A DNA stretch of 64,000 bases from Arcuatula senhousia (lineage: Eukaryota; Mollusca; Bivalvia; Mytilida; Mytilidae), in assembly GCA_963971305.1 (NCBI GenBank), contig OZ020306.1:63771022-63835021 (forward strand), written 5' to 3'. The position numbers were made by a program, and so were the translations under genes. Position 1 is the first letter of the stretch, and every line of letters begins with the position of its first letter. This document shows, one piece after another, positions 37,441 to 48,844 of the stretch. The notes beneath the pieces are model-generated. The model had not been told where the DNA came from and did not search any database. It worked only from the letters and a program-made list of their open reading frames with translations.

Positions 37441-37518
37441 ATGCCAAGAGTTGTTCCCGATCAAAGATCTTCATTTGAAAACGACGAACTATTTAGAAAA
37501 TTAAGCAGAGAGTGCGAG
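37441..37518 (+). CDS. CBFB: CBFB coding exon 1
   Basis: 78 nt, 26 codons: MPRVVPDQRSSFENDELFRK then LSRECE. Donor GAG|GTTAGC. The open frame continues upstream to 37357, which would add MNEVTSDSML and 18 more residues. Confidence 0.96.
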
Positions 37519-40500
37519 GTTAGCGAAATATTAGTTTTATCATAAGTTACCTGTCCATTCATTCATCATTGTACCGTAACGGTGTTTTACTTGGAATATG
37601 TATTTGGATTACATGTTTTTTCTTATTTGTAGGTAAAATATACAGGATTTAGAGACCGACCTACCGAGGAAAGACAATTACGATTTCAAACGGAATGTAG
37701 AGAGGGACACGCAGATTTAGTAAGTTTTATTTTTTACAACTTTTTCATACTCGGTGAACTTTGTAGTACTTAGTAAGAAAGTCGTGTATAAATTACTCAT
37801 AGACTATAACTGACAATCCCTTTTAAGCTTTTTATTCTTATTCTTATTAACATATTAATGCGTCTACAAAATATGTAAATGTGAATGTTATTTTCATAGT
37901 TTGTAACTTTTAAAAAGTTTGATCAAAGTTATTTTGCAGTAAGCAGCTAATTTTATATATTGCATACAAAAATAGAATTTTGGAAAAGCCGGACTTTTAA
38001 AAATCATTTATTTACCATTGACCGCAAATATTTACGTGTGTAAATTGTCTTTGTTATACGTGTTGTAAGTTTTAGTTATAAGTCGTTTATAAGAAAATCT
38101 CAAGGAAGTCCTTTGCTTTTCCGATATTTCCGTTACAAATCTTTATCACCGAGCTTGCAGTGTATAAACTTTTCCGCCGAAAATTTGTCAAAAAAGAAAA
38201 TGTTTTTCCCTTAAATAAAACAAAATAAAGCTCCTACGGAAAAAATCCATGGATTAAATAATAAAGCAATCAAAATGCATGATGAATAATTTTGATTTGT
38301 ACTAAGAAAATGCGATCTTTCGGAGATGCGCTAATTGCGGCGCCAGGCTTTTTATTATCCTGAACTAGCGCAAACTTTTTAGAGCATGTCTTGACTCATT
38401 TAGAAGTAAGGTATGGTTTTTCCAAAATGCGTTATTTCACTCAATCAATGTAGATTGGTAACGTTTGCTTGAACTCAATACTGACCAGGGCCGTAACTAC
38501 CATTGAGGCAGACGAGGCAACTGCCTCGTCTGAAATTTCGGCAATTTTTTTTTTCACAGGGTCTATTTATACATAACATGATTTCTTTGCCTTGGCCGCG
38601 AAGTCAATTCAACGCATCCAGATTTTATAGATATCCTAGTTCGATGTTGATTGTCTATCTATTTATTTACCGCGAATGTTTCTACCCAAAACAAAATATT
38701 GTCGAACAAAAAAATATCGTCAGTGTGCGAAACGTACAGCTCTTTGCGACTAGGCACAACAACTCGGTATGTACATTTATTCTAAGTAACCCTTGATTTA
38801 TATAATATGTTGCCTCCATAAAGTTATTACTGTTGTGCAAACTAAAAAAACCATTATATATAGCAAAACAGGTGAATTTATATTAGACACTGCGTGTTTC
38901 TGACAAGTCCCATGTGGTATGTTCAAAAGAGGCTCACGGGTGCCGGTGGGTTCGGGTCACCGAGGGAGCTAGTCGTTTTTCCATTGTGGAGTTTGTAATT
39001 TCCGTTTTGTGTGTTTATGACTCAACACTTAATTTCAACTTCGCCATATCTATTCCTCCCTCCGTCCACACCCATGGTGCTTTTCGATTCCATTCAACGT
39101 CCAGAACATGGCGGATCCAGGATTTCCGAAAAGGGGGCCTGTTGACTGACCAAAGGGGCCGGCTTCGTTTCATTTCAGTGATTTCCTATGTAATCAACCA
39201 AGTATTTGTGGGGCCTGGGTGGCCGAGTGTCTAAGGCGCTAGTTTAAATACCACACTATTAATCACTAGCCAATCACCTCTGAGCTGGTGTTCGAGTCCC
39301 GTTTGTATTTAACAAAAAAAGGACTTCCCCAATTGTATCTGATTAGGTTTGTCAGTTACCTGCCCAAGGTACTCCGGTTTCCTCCAACATTAAAACTGAC
39401 CGCCCTACTAGCCCAGGTGCATCAATAAAGGGCGTTAAACAACACCAACACACACCAAATTTTTGTTCCGTAACCTGCTAGCCATGCATAAAGACTCTAA
39501 AAGATTCAATTTTCTATGCTCATCCTGCTTTGTATTTCCAGTACTAATTTTCTTTGCATTTTAAGTTTTTCTAGATTCTCTTTATGCTCCTTCATGTCCC
39601 GCTTTTATCCAAATGTCCATATGATTCTGTTGTTAACATTGCCAGTTGGTTCGTGCAGTTGTGAGCACTCTTTTTCAGCTTTGCGTCGTTTGAAGACCTG
39701 TTGTAGAGCAACCATGCTGGAAGACCGCTTGTGTAGGATGGCCATGCTGCACATTCATACATGTATAAATGACACTGTTGGTCAAGTTAGCGCAGAAAAC
39801 GTTCTTAGGAAATGGGACTTAAGTGGATATAGAAAGATACTTTCTAGATGCTTTAGCTGAATAAAAACAATAAACCATACGTATTTCTTAGTTAAGATAT
39901 TGAATGTAATCATGTAAGAAGATAGGTCTAATAAGCCAAAATCCTATAGATTATTTGGCCATTAAAACAGTGATTTTCAAAAATTTTCGCCGGGGGCTAC
40001 GCCCCCTGGACCCCCGTCATTAGGGGCCTAAATCGGCGGCCCCCAAACCCCTGCCTCGTCCTTATTAAGCTTCTAGTTACGGCCCTGCTGACAAAAGTAC
40101 AAAGTTTGTAAAATTTGCCTAAGTTCTGCATAAAAACGTAAAGTTCAAGTTTAAACCCCTTTCATGGTGCCGGACGACCTTTAAAAGTACACTTTCTAAG
40201 GTTTAGTGGTAAACCATGAACACTATTATTTTAGAGTTTATAAATTGTGAAAAGGGTGAAGAATCATTAAAATTCAATCAATTTAAAGAAAGTTTCTGAG
40301 ATGTCACTCTATCATAAAATTCAAATTCAAAAAAAAAAAAAAAAAAAAAAAAACTTGAAAAAAAGAACAGACTTCAGTATTATGCTTGAATATGACTGGA
40401 TGATATGTTTTTTTTCTACTGGAAGCCAGTCATTATATTTGTAACTTTGAATATGAATTCTAGTTTGTTTTGCTCCACCCCCCCCCCCCAAAAAAAAAAA

Positions 40501-43500
40501 GAAAAAAAACCTGTATGGAGCTTTTATTATCTAACATGTAAAAAGTGAAACAGAACAATTCCCTGAACTAAGAATATTATTATCAATAAAAAAAAGTTTG
40601 CCCATAACCCTGTATATTAGATTAATTAATATACAGGTCTATGGTAATAAATCCAAAGGCACCATCAAGGTTTCTCAAACTTCCTTGTAATTTCTATTGG
40701 GGCAACATGATCCATGCATGAATATATCTCTCTTGTTTTCATCAGTGGTGTTAAAGTCTAAAACTATCATAATTTGAATCTTATTTTTGATACTACAGTC
40801 TTTTGTGTCAACAGGAGCAAATACACCTCGTTTGTTCCATCAGTGGTGTTAAAGTCTAAACTATCAATCTAATTCCAATTTTTATTTTTTCAGTCTTTTG
40901 TGGCAACAGGAACCAATATACCTCTTTTGTTTTCATCGAACAGTTGGTCGGAACGAGAAGAAGACCATGTTACAACACGAGAGTTTGTAGATTTTGATAG
41001 AGAACAAGGAAAAGTAAGTCATCATCCCATAAGGGAGTTCACATAAATATGGTTTGGGTAAGAGTTTCAATAAACTGGAATAAATCATATGATTTGAAAT
41101 CACAAGATAAGAAAAGAGAAGAAAACATGGTATAAACATTTTCCAAAACATGTTTACTTTTTTAATCAGGCCAAACATTACTGATAAATGTCTTACCCAA
41201 ACCAACTTTGTGTGAACTCTGAGTCTTTTGTTGGTTCATCACTCAAAGCCCTTTAAGGTGTGACAATTGGAGTTGTAAAATAGTATCAACAAATAATAGG
41301 ACTAAACAACACCCATCTCACATAAAGTTCTGAAATCAAAATTAACAAAGTTGGATTTATATATTTTAAAATTTTATAATAATCAATAGTTTGACTTTAA
41401 TTGCATATTTATTGCATTAAGCTTTTATGATTTAAGCTTCAATTTTAATTTGCTAATATTTTAATATTTCCCTGATGTTTGAAAATTTGTAATTGTAAAA
41501 GACATAATTTATAATTCTGACTATAAATATTTCATATCTTAACCAATTATACCAAAACACTTAATTTCAATATGAAAACGCTTAAGGCTCTTGAAAGACC
41601 TGGCTTAATAATTGCAATTTAAATTAAACTTGAAAAATAAAATAGATAAACTTTCTGTCATTTATGAGCTTAACATTATTTTCATATTGTATTAGTGGGC
41701 TTTTATAAGTCCATAAAAACCTTCTGTAAAGACAAAAATGCTCAGAAAAATAAAAACAAAAGATAAAGCTGATGTAAAACTCATCAATCATTTACAAGGA
41801 AAATTCATTAGATTTTAAAAATATTAAAACTTTACCCAATCAAAATTTTTATTATTTATTTTATTATTTATTTTTTATTTGAATAAACCAGGAAATTCTT
41901 GTACATGTTGTATATGTGACATAAAACAGGCTTTGCCGATTTGATTTCCTACCATTCCTATAAATTTTGTGACATCACGGATATGGTCTGGATTAGACGA
42001 TTCTACGTAATATCGTCAATGATGCTGATTCTGGTTCATTCCATTGTTTTAAATAGCTATCGAAGCTTTGAATCAATAGTAGAAGTAGGTTTGTGGATTG
42101 TCGTTAACCGCAAGCTAATTTTAACCCATTGAAAATCTATATATAATTATTACGTGCTTTTTACTATAAATGCTGATAGAAGGTAGTTGGTGTACATGAC
42201 TTTATCTGAGAAATATCAATTTTTTTTTATGTAAACAATGGTTTGTTTTTAATTCAATGTGTGGGTTATTTATTCTTAATATAAATAACTAAATTAAAAT
42301 TGTTTTTGTCTCTCGTTATGGTACACTAATGGATGTTATTACGAGGTGTGTACTGGATGTGTTTTGGTGGATTGTATCATCGTTGTCAGACATTTAGCTC
42401 GAGGCTTCAGAAAATATACATAATTACATCTATTAGTTGACATTAAATGCAATACATTAACATGCATACATGGATTCCCTAATAAATGCAGGGATTATAT
42501 AAAATGCATAAAATGAAAGTGGGAAATTTAATGATTTTTTGTTTTTGTTTTTTAAATCATCAATTGAAAACTTTCAGATTGGTTTATTTGCACTTTTTAA
42601 ATACATGTAGGTGGAAAAAACTAGGATAAGATTTTGATTCTGTTGAACATGTTGAAGGAAATTTAAAAGCAATTGTTTTACAACTAATAATACCATATTT
42701 CTTTTTTATAACCATTTTCATTAGTATATGCTAGTGTTTCTGCTTCCATAAATTAAAAGAATCAAATTTTCACATTTAAGGTTGATTTAAAACACAATGA
42801 CAAAAATTTACCCTCTAAAAACCCACACTTAGTAAAATAATTAGGATTAGTTTCCCTATTTGTGTTAAATCAAGATATTTCCTTTCTAAATCCCTTTTAA
42901 TTAGCAGTTTTGAAATTAATTAAAGTTTTACTTTTACTTCTAAATCCTGCTAAATTAATTCTTTATGTTCATGTCTTCAGGTGCTTTTACTGTTAAATTT
43001 AGGATTGGCAAGAAAGAGGCTTGTCAATCAAAGGGAGATAAATCTAGCTGCTCTGATAAATCTTGCAAATTGATTGATCAAAAATGCAATATTAGTTACA
43101 GTTTACATAAAAAAATAGCATTTTTGACCCTTGTTAATCAAGTTTTGAGGATTATAAGCTGTAATGGTACACTTGTCTTATCCAAATCAAAAATGTTCTT
43201 AAATAAGATATAAATAATTATAAACTTGTACATTGCATTTAATTTAGTTCATTAAGGTGCAAAACAAATAAAATTTTATCACAAATATTATATCATACTA
43301 ATATTCCAACAATGTTGGCAAGGAACCAATATATTGAGTAAGATAAAAGGTTTGGTCATTTAAAAGTAACACCTATATAACTCATCAATGAGTCATCTTA
43401 TGTCCAGTGACCCAGTAGCTTAATAAACGACCACATACCAAAAAGTTGGAAAACCCCCGCCCACGCATAAATTTGCTACACTCTGATTATCAATGTAAAT

Positions 43501-46500
43501 AAACCTCGTTGACTTTTTCTTTGTTAAGGGTCAATTTGATAAATATATCGAGCATAAGTTTTAAATAAGTTGTTTTAATCATATTGATATAGACTATTAA
43601 AGTTTTAATTGTATTTCAAGAATTTAAATGATATGAAAAAATTGCTTATGTCATCAATTTTAAAATCTTAATTTAATTAAAATGTTTGTTTTTTTTAAAT
43701 TGTTGGAATTTAAAATGATGATGAATATTAAAAAGCTAATGTCCCTTTTGTAACAGTTAGAAAAAAACAATAAAAATTTAATAACAAAGAAATTTAATTG
43801 ATTTTAATAAATATTTGTTGCAGTATATAGAATAGATGTTCAATTGTTTACTTTCAATATTTCAATGACCCCAAAATCTGATATTAGATTATTTTATTTT
43901 GCTTGTAAAGTTCACCAAAGTGCATGTCACAAAGTGCTACATTAATGTATAAAGAACCTGCTACTTGTTAAACAATCATCAAAACAGTTGTAACAGATTC
44001 ATAATTAAAGACAAAGTTAGTCAGAGCTTAGGCCTAACCTAGAAAGAGGGGGATGGTCGGGAATTTTGGTAAATACTTCTGAAGTTGTTTTATAGATTAA
44101 GATGATTACAAGAAAGCCTTAGTGCATGAACATAATATTTGTAAATGTAAATGCACTTAGTATAAGTCATTGTTTTTTACTATTTGGAAGGTGAAGATAC
44201 TGTCTGATTAAATCAATCTCTCAATTTTTGTATTGCATGAAATAAGCCCCTTTTCTTTTTTTATGTTTTAAGATTTACATGGAATTAATCTTAGAATTGC
44301 CAATTTTTTCTCCTTAAATTATATTGCATGAAGATAGTTTCTTATTTTTTAAAGTTTTTATTTGTATATTTTTATGACCACCCCTTTTAATTTAATGATT
44401 ATATTACTTTTCATGATTATCCCCCCTTTTTACAAAATTTAAAATAATTACAATTGATTTTAAAAGTTTGAATTATCGATAAAGAATGTGGAGTTTTTAC
44501 AAAGATGGCAAGTGTATGAATCTTCAAATCAAACAATTCAGTGCAAGAAGTGGATAAATTTTCGTGTAACATGTGTCTGTCTTTCCCTTTGTTGTTGTTT
44601 AAGATGCAGAAATAGATTTAATATGTCTTTACATGAAACACGATATGAAAATATATTATATATACAACAGATTACCGCATCAGCTGGCTGCAACATAATC
44701 ATTTAATGACGTAGGGACAATTTTTTCTTATAAAAGACGATATTGTTTGTTGACAAGTTTATTTACACCAGTCATAAAATAGAGTGCATTTTATAACTCA
44801 CACACGAGTCTGTTCTCAAGGTTTTTACTCCTGTTTGTTTTCTTACAGCAAAGTATATGTTTATTTTTATTACAACATCAATAAAAATATTTAAATTGGG
44901 TGTAAATTTATGCAAATCTGAAGCGTGTTAAGGATTTTGCTCTCTTCTTAAGCATCTCGGTAATTATAGACTTTTTTTCGTAAAAACATTAAAACCATCA
45001 TGAAAATACAATGGTGACAATAGTCCATTAAGCACAGGTGATAAAAAATTACAATGTACGCTTGCAGCATTCCAAGGTAACTTAAACTTCATTCAATTCG
45101 AAATTTTATCAAAATTAATGTCTTTTCAATGTATGCAGTTGAAAGAAAAAAATGCATTTTCAAATGTATACTTGATGCACTTGAATGCACTTGTAGTTGT
45201 GACATCACTGCATATATGTCTCGATGACATCAGACTTACTATGACACATGTTGTTTATTACATCATAAAACATCTAGAGATTCTGCAGCAAATAATGTAG
45301 GTGAATTAGAAATGTCGTGAAGTGCAGAAACGTGGCTTTGATTTGTCTATCATGACATTGATTTGCCTCGTACTCCATGACATAAAATCTGGAAAAACTT
45401 TATACACAATGTAATAAACAATTTATTAATGTGTTTTATTTGGATTCCATGACATAAGATTCCACCTCTTATGCATTTATTTCAAAATGTTTAATGTTAA
45501 TACTTAAATGTAAAAGTCATGTTATAGGTTATCATTATTTTGGAATCAAATATTTATGATTACTCCTGCACAAATGTCTCTTAGAATGCACAAATTTATG
45601 GCTTTAATGATCTAAATGCATGTCTTTGCAAGAAAATAAGATGTTAGCATTTTGGGGATTCTTATAAATTATAGAACATAGAACATAGAACATATTTTAT
45701 TTTCCAATAAAGGGCCCAACAAGGGGCAGCATGAGTACAACATTTATAGAGAATATGTTTTATATTTTAATGCAGATTGTGACTTTCAAAAGCCAAAAAA
45801 GCTATATAGCTACTTAATTTATGCTTCTTATTTTTTAGGTACATTTAAAATCTCAGTTTATAATGAATGGTGTTTGTGTAATATTCCGAGGGGCCATAGA
45901 CTTAAATAGATTAGATGGCGTTGGGTGCTTAGAGTTTGACTCGGAACGTGCAGAGGTTAGTTTTGATGTTGTTTGTAAAATTTTGGTGAGATATATTTTG
46001 AAATGTTTTGCTTAGAAAGTGCAGTCATTTTGGAAGGAATTAAGGTTGGGGGGGATGGGGGTGTGATCTGTGATTTGTGGCAGATCTAAACATGTAGGCT
46101 TTTGAAAAGCATATTTTTTATAAGAATTTTCATTTTATTAAGTTTTTTTTCTCTTTTAATGTAAAGAACAAGTCAAAATATAAAAAAAAATATTCAAAGA
46201 ACAACTTTTGATTTTAATTTAATGATTTATGTGCAATGATTTCAATGAAAATGACTATGTAATTTTCATAAACTACAAACTTATAAACTCATAAATTTTG
46301 GAATATGACTTAAAATTTGAAAAAGTTTCATAAAATAGCTTCATATGTAAATTGTTACAAATCTGCCTCAGCGTGTTATGAATTAAGATTCTATCCTTTT
46401 GAAAAGGGCTTTCTTTTAGCTGTCACCTTCATCCCTCATCTTTTCATCACCCCAAAACCTTGACCCCACCCCTTGTACATCTTCAAATTGTTTTCTATTA

Positions 46501-48844
46501 CGTTATTAAATTGAAGTTGATGGGTTAATTAAAGGTGATGAGAATCTTAACACATCACTAGGAGTTAAAATATTCATAAAAAACACCATAATAGAAAAAA
46601 ATTATAATATCTTTTATTGAGTTGTTATAGTGCCCATGGGACATACTATTGAAATGAAATTTTTAATAATAGTCGAATCTGCTCGGAGAGGTAATGTTAG
46701 GCTTAGGATTACAAGTTCAAAAGTATAGTTTTGACTCGAAAAAGATGCAGCAGTCTCGTATTAAATTGCAAAGAGGCTGCTTCAAAAGAAGGCAAATGTT
46801 TTCTCTCTCAAAAAAGCCCAAATACCACTGAACATATGGCTTATTTAGAACATTAACCAAGCCCAGGTCAAGATTTTAATATGAAATTGCACAGTGATTC
46901 AGAAAAATTAAAGGCTTTTATTTTCATTCATTTTGGTTTCTAAATGACCATGTTGGGAATAGAATCCAAGAGAAAATTATTATGCAACACACAAATTTTG
47001 TAATATTGGTTTAATTAAGTGATAAGGTGGCAAAGAAAAAATATTTTTACCAGTTTTCATGCAGTTTTTATATTGACTTAGACAAAGAAAATTGTCACTT
47101 TCATCCAAAAGAATTGAAATTGGGGATTATATTAATATTATTTGTGTTAAAGGGGACTGGTTAATAATAAGTGATTTATGTTTTCGATGTCTTTACCGCT
47201 GCAGTTTGTTTTTCTATGTTTGCATTTGCAATTGAAAAAAACTGCATCATTTTGATGTCTTTTTCTCTTGTCTTTAATCAGACTCTTAAAACTTGGGATG
47301 ATTTAATAACTTTTGACAGATTAATTACCCAAAATTGACAAAATGGGTATTCTCTTTGTCTTAACATCTGCAGACATTTTCCAAAGACCCATTTTCTAGA
47401 TTTACCCAGCAATTGAAGTCTAAAAAGTAATGTTCTTATGCCATGTAAGGAGTGGGTGATTTTACAAGGAACTATGGACTATTCTACATAATTCCTAAGA
47501 CGCTTTCTAAAGCCCTAACCATGCCATATGCTGGGTTCTGTCGTGTTTGTGCCAGTGTCATTTGTTGTGGTTTTGGAGCCCATTATGTAATGTCTTAGCA
47601 ATCATGGCACTCCATCTTCAGATAGGAGATATGAGTAAGCCTGGGTAGTCTCAGCTTCTTCCAAACGCATCCACGTAACCACATCACCATCCTCGATCCA
47701 TCTGCTCTCGGAACCCCATACTTAGAAACCTAACATTGTAAAACAATGGGAACAAAGGCTAAAGATGCAGATTGCAAAAAAATACTATCTTGTAAACTGC
47801 AGTGATTCGCTTCTTAACCATCCCATGTGTTTCCCCATTCATCAGACTATGCATTGAAGTCATTATGTCAACTCTTTCATAATTTTTTAGCTGCTGCATC
47901 TGAGAGATATTAAAACCTTTATGGGACAATGAAAACAAAAAAGACAAAGGAAAAAATCAATAACTGTTGAGACAGGAGAAGAAAAGTCAGCTGCCTGCAA
48001 CATTTTCTCTCAATTTTTATTGCATAGTTCTTAGTTATTATGCCACAAAGGCAAGCATATGCAGTATGGATGCAGATAGCCTGTAGGAGATGAAAAAAAG
48101 ACAAAAAAATACCCTTTTCTCCAATTAAAAGTGATTCTTTTTGATGTTTTGAATTAGAAGGACAATTTATAAGCCAGCTGATAGAGTTTTCATCCATTTT
48201 CACTTCCATAATCTATTCATAATCCAGAGAGTGCATCTCGAAATGCATATGTCGCAATCATGTTCTTGTTGCAGATGATGCATTTTAGAGTCACAACATC
48301 ACATGTCCAGCAAGCGTTTTACATAATGAGTTAATAAATAGGCTTTGTAAAGAATCCAGGTGATGGATGTGAAGTGTTTGATTCAGAGTTTTAGCATCTG
48401 AATCATTGTTTGGCAAGGGTAATTGTATTCAAATGAAAATTCAAATAGATGCTTCTGAGCTTGAACACCCTCTAGAATAGCTATTATAAGCAATCTACAT
48501 TGCATATTAAATAATCTTGCTCTTATCCCTTCAAAAGAAGGGCATGTCAACCCTAATTGAGTAAAACAGCTTCCCCCTAAAAGCTACAATCAAAAAAAGA
48601 ACTCCATTGAATTTCAAAATTTATATTTGAATTTGATGTGAAATAAATTATAATGATTTATCTCCCTTGTTTATTAAAGGTAGAAGATGCAATGCTAAGA
48701 GACCAAGTTGAACAATACAACAGACGGATACGAGATTTTGAATTTAGACAACAACAATATCGAGACCAGCAAGATAGACGAGCCGAACAGGAGGCTGAGG
48801 TAGTAGAGGCGTTGTTGTGCTTTTCTGAGGAACGGAAGTCCTAG
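37441..48844 (+). CDS. CBFB: CBFB, core-binding factor subunit beta; 5 coding exons
   Basis: Joined exons 37441-37518, 37633-37719, 40894-41013, 45839-45955, 48680-48844 give 188 residues, against 182-187 in human. All introns are GT..AG and phase 0. Known: CBFB has no DNA contact of its own but raises the affinity and stability of RUNX proteins on DNA. Seen: MPRVVPDQRSSFEN start, LSRECE, YTGFRDRP, VATGTN, NGVCVIFRGAIDL, RLDGVGCLEFD and a charged helical C-terminus. Gly61 and Asn105 correspond to human Gly61 and Asn104, known RUNX-contact residues. Start: an in-frame ATG lies at 37357 (28 codons upstream), but 37441 fits the family and has A at -3. Exon 5 also holds an internal donor (GAG|GTAGTA at 48800) for a possible alternative tail. 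Divergent neighbour PHAF1. Confidence 0.97.
37633..37719 (+). CDS. CBFB: CBFB coding exon 2
   Basis: 87 nt: VKYTGFRDRPTEERQLRFQT then ECREGHADL. Intron 1 is only 114 bp. Acceptor TTATTTGTAG, donor GTAAGT. Confidence 0.97.
39209..39459 (+). mobile_element. tRNA-derived SINE inside the hAT element
   Basis: Head resembles a tRNA-Leu/Ser type: box A TGGCCGAGTGTCTAAGG (39220-39236) and box B GGTGTTCGAGTCCC (39287-39300). The body has the CCGGTTTCCTCCA block and the tail GGGCGTTAAACAACACCAA, as in mollusc SINEs. It may belong to the V-SINE/RUDI type, which I infer only from memory of the layout. Confidence 0.8.
39516..39860 (+). pseudogene. hAT transposase C-terminal dimerisation domain remnant
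   Basis: The open frame contains LLTLPVGSCSCEHSFSALRR then LKTCCRATMLEDRLCRMAML and HIHTCIND, a clear hAT C-terminal dimerisation domain of ZMYM1-like transposases (usual motif TLPVS..ERSFSALRRIKT..R..M..ERL..LALLHIH). The first ~40 residues are probably not coding. The upstream catalytic part is missing. Confidence 0.85.
40328..40353. repeat. A26 homopolymer
   Basis: A run of 26 A in CBFB intron 2; a second C9-11/A10 mixed tract is at 40479-40509. Length may be unreliable. Confidence 0.8.
40609..40637. repeat. Short inverted repeat
   Basis: Arms CCTGTATATTA (40609-40619) and TAATATACAGG (40627-40637) with a 7-base loop. Role unknown. Confidence 0.7.
40799..40841 (+). pseudogene. Decayed copy of the CBFB exon 3 acceptor end
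   Basis: A 95-bp tandem unit places a second acceptor (TACTACAG, 40798) before SFVSTGANTPRLF, against SFVATGTNIPLLF in the live exon. If the upstream acceptor were used, the frame would end at TAA after five more codons, so it would produce a truncated message. Confidence 0.88.
40894..41013 (+). CDS. CBFB: CBFB coding exon 3
   Basis: 120 nt: SFVATGTNIPLLFSSNSWSE then REEDHVTTREFVDFDREQGK. Carries the Gly61 RUNX contact. Acceptor TTTTTTCAG, donor GTAAGT. Confidence 0.96.
41014..45838. other. CBFB intron 3
   Basis: 4.8 kb, AT-rich. I found no conserved exon and no element with clear ends. Open frames at 41941, 42965, 44488 and 45118 have no recognisable domains. Confidence 0.5.
45839..45955 (+). 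CDS. CBFB: CBFB coding exon 4
   Basis: 117 nt: VHLKSQFIMNGVCVIFRGAI then DLNRLDGVGCLEFDSERAE. Carries the Asn105 RUNX contact. Donor GTTAGT. Confidence 0.97.
45956..48679. other. CBFB intron 4
   Basis: 2.7 kb, no recognised element. The open frames on the minus strand at 47759-48209 look fortuitous. Confidence 0.5.
48680..48844 (+). CDS. CBFB: CBFB coding exon 5 (read-through terminal form)
   Basis: 165 nt with TAG stop: VEDAMLRDQVEQYNRRIRDF then EFRQQQYRDQQDRRAEQEAE and VVEALLCFSEERKS. An internal GT after QEAE (48799) would allow splicing to a downstream exon in phase 0. Vertebrate CBFB also varies in its C-terminus by splicing. Confidence 0.93.
   Translation, partial: VEDAMLRDQVEQYNRRIRDFEFRQQQYRDQQDRRAEQEAEVVEALLCFSEERKS

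Larger units (their letters stand above)
38486..40087 (+). mobile_element. Degraded hAT transposon (ZMYM1-like) in CBFB intron 2
   Basis: Terminal inverted repeats CAGGGCCGTAACTA (38486-38499) and TAGTTACGGCCCTG (40074-40087), flanked on both sides by CTGAC (38481-38485 and 40088-40092), a likely 5-bp target duplication. A subterminal palindrome has arms GACGAGGCA and TGCCTCGTC (38511-38530), and GACGAGGCA recurs inverted near the right end. It carries a transposase C-terminal remnant and a SINE. Length 1602 bp, so deleted internally. Confidence 0.88.

Noticed and set aside
38914..39234. 106-codon frame inside the hAT element
   Set aside because: No transposase motifs; ends in the SINE head and looks fortuitous.
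39209..39310. Functional tRNA gene
   Set aside because: Box A and box B are present, but the sequence continues into a SINE body and the cloverleaf does not close.
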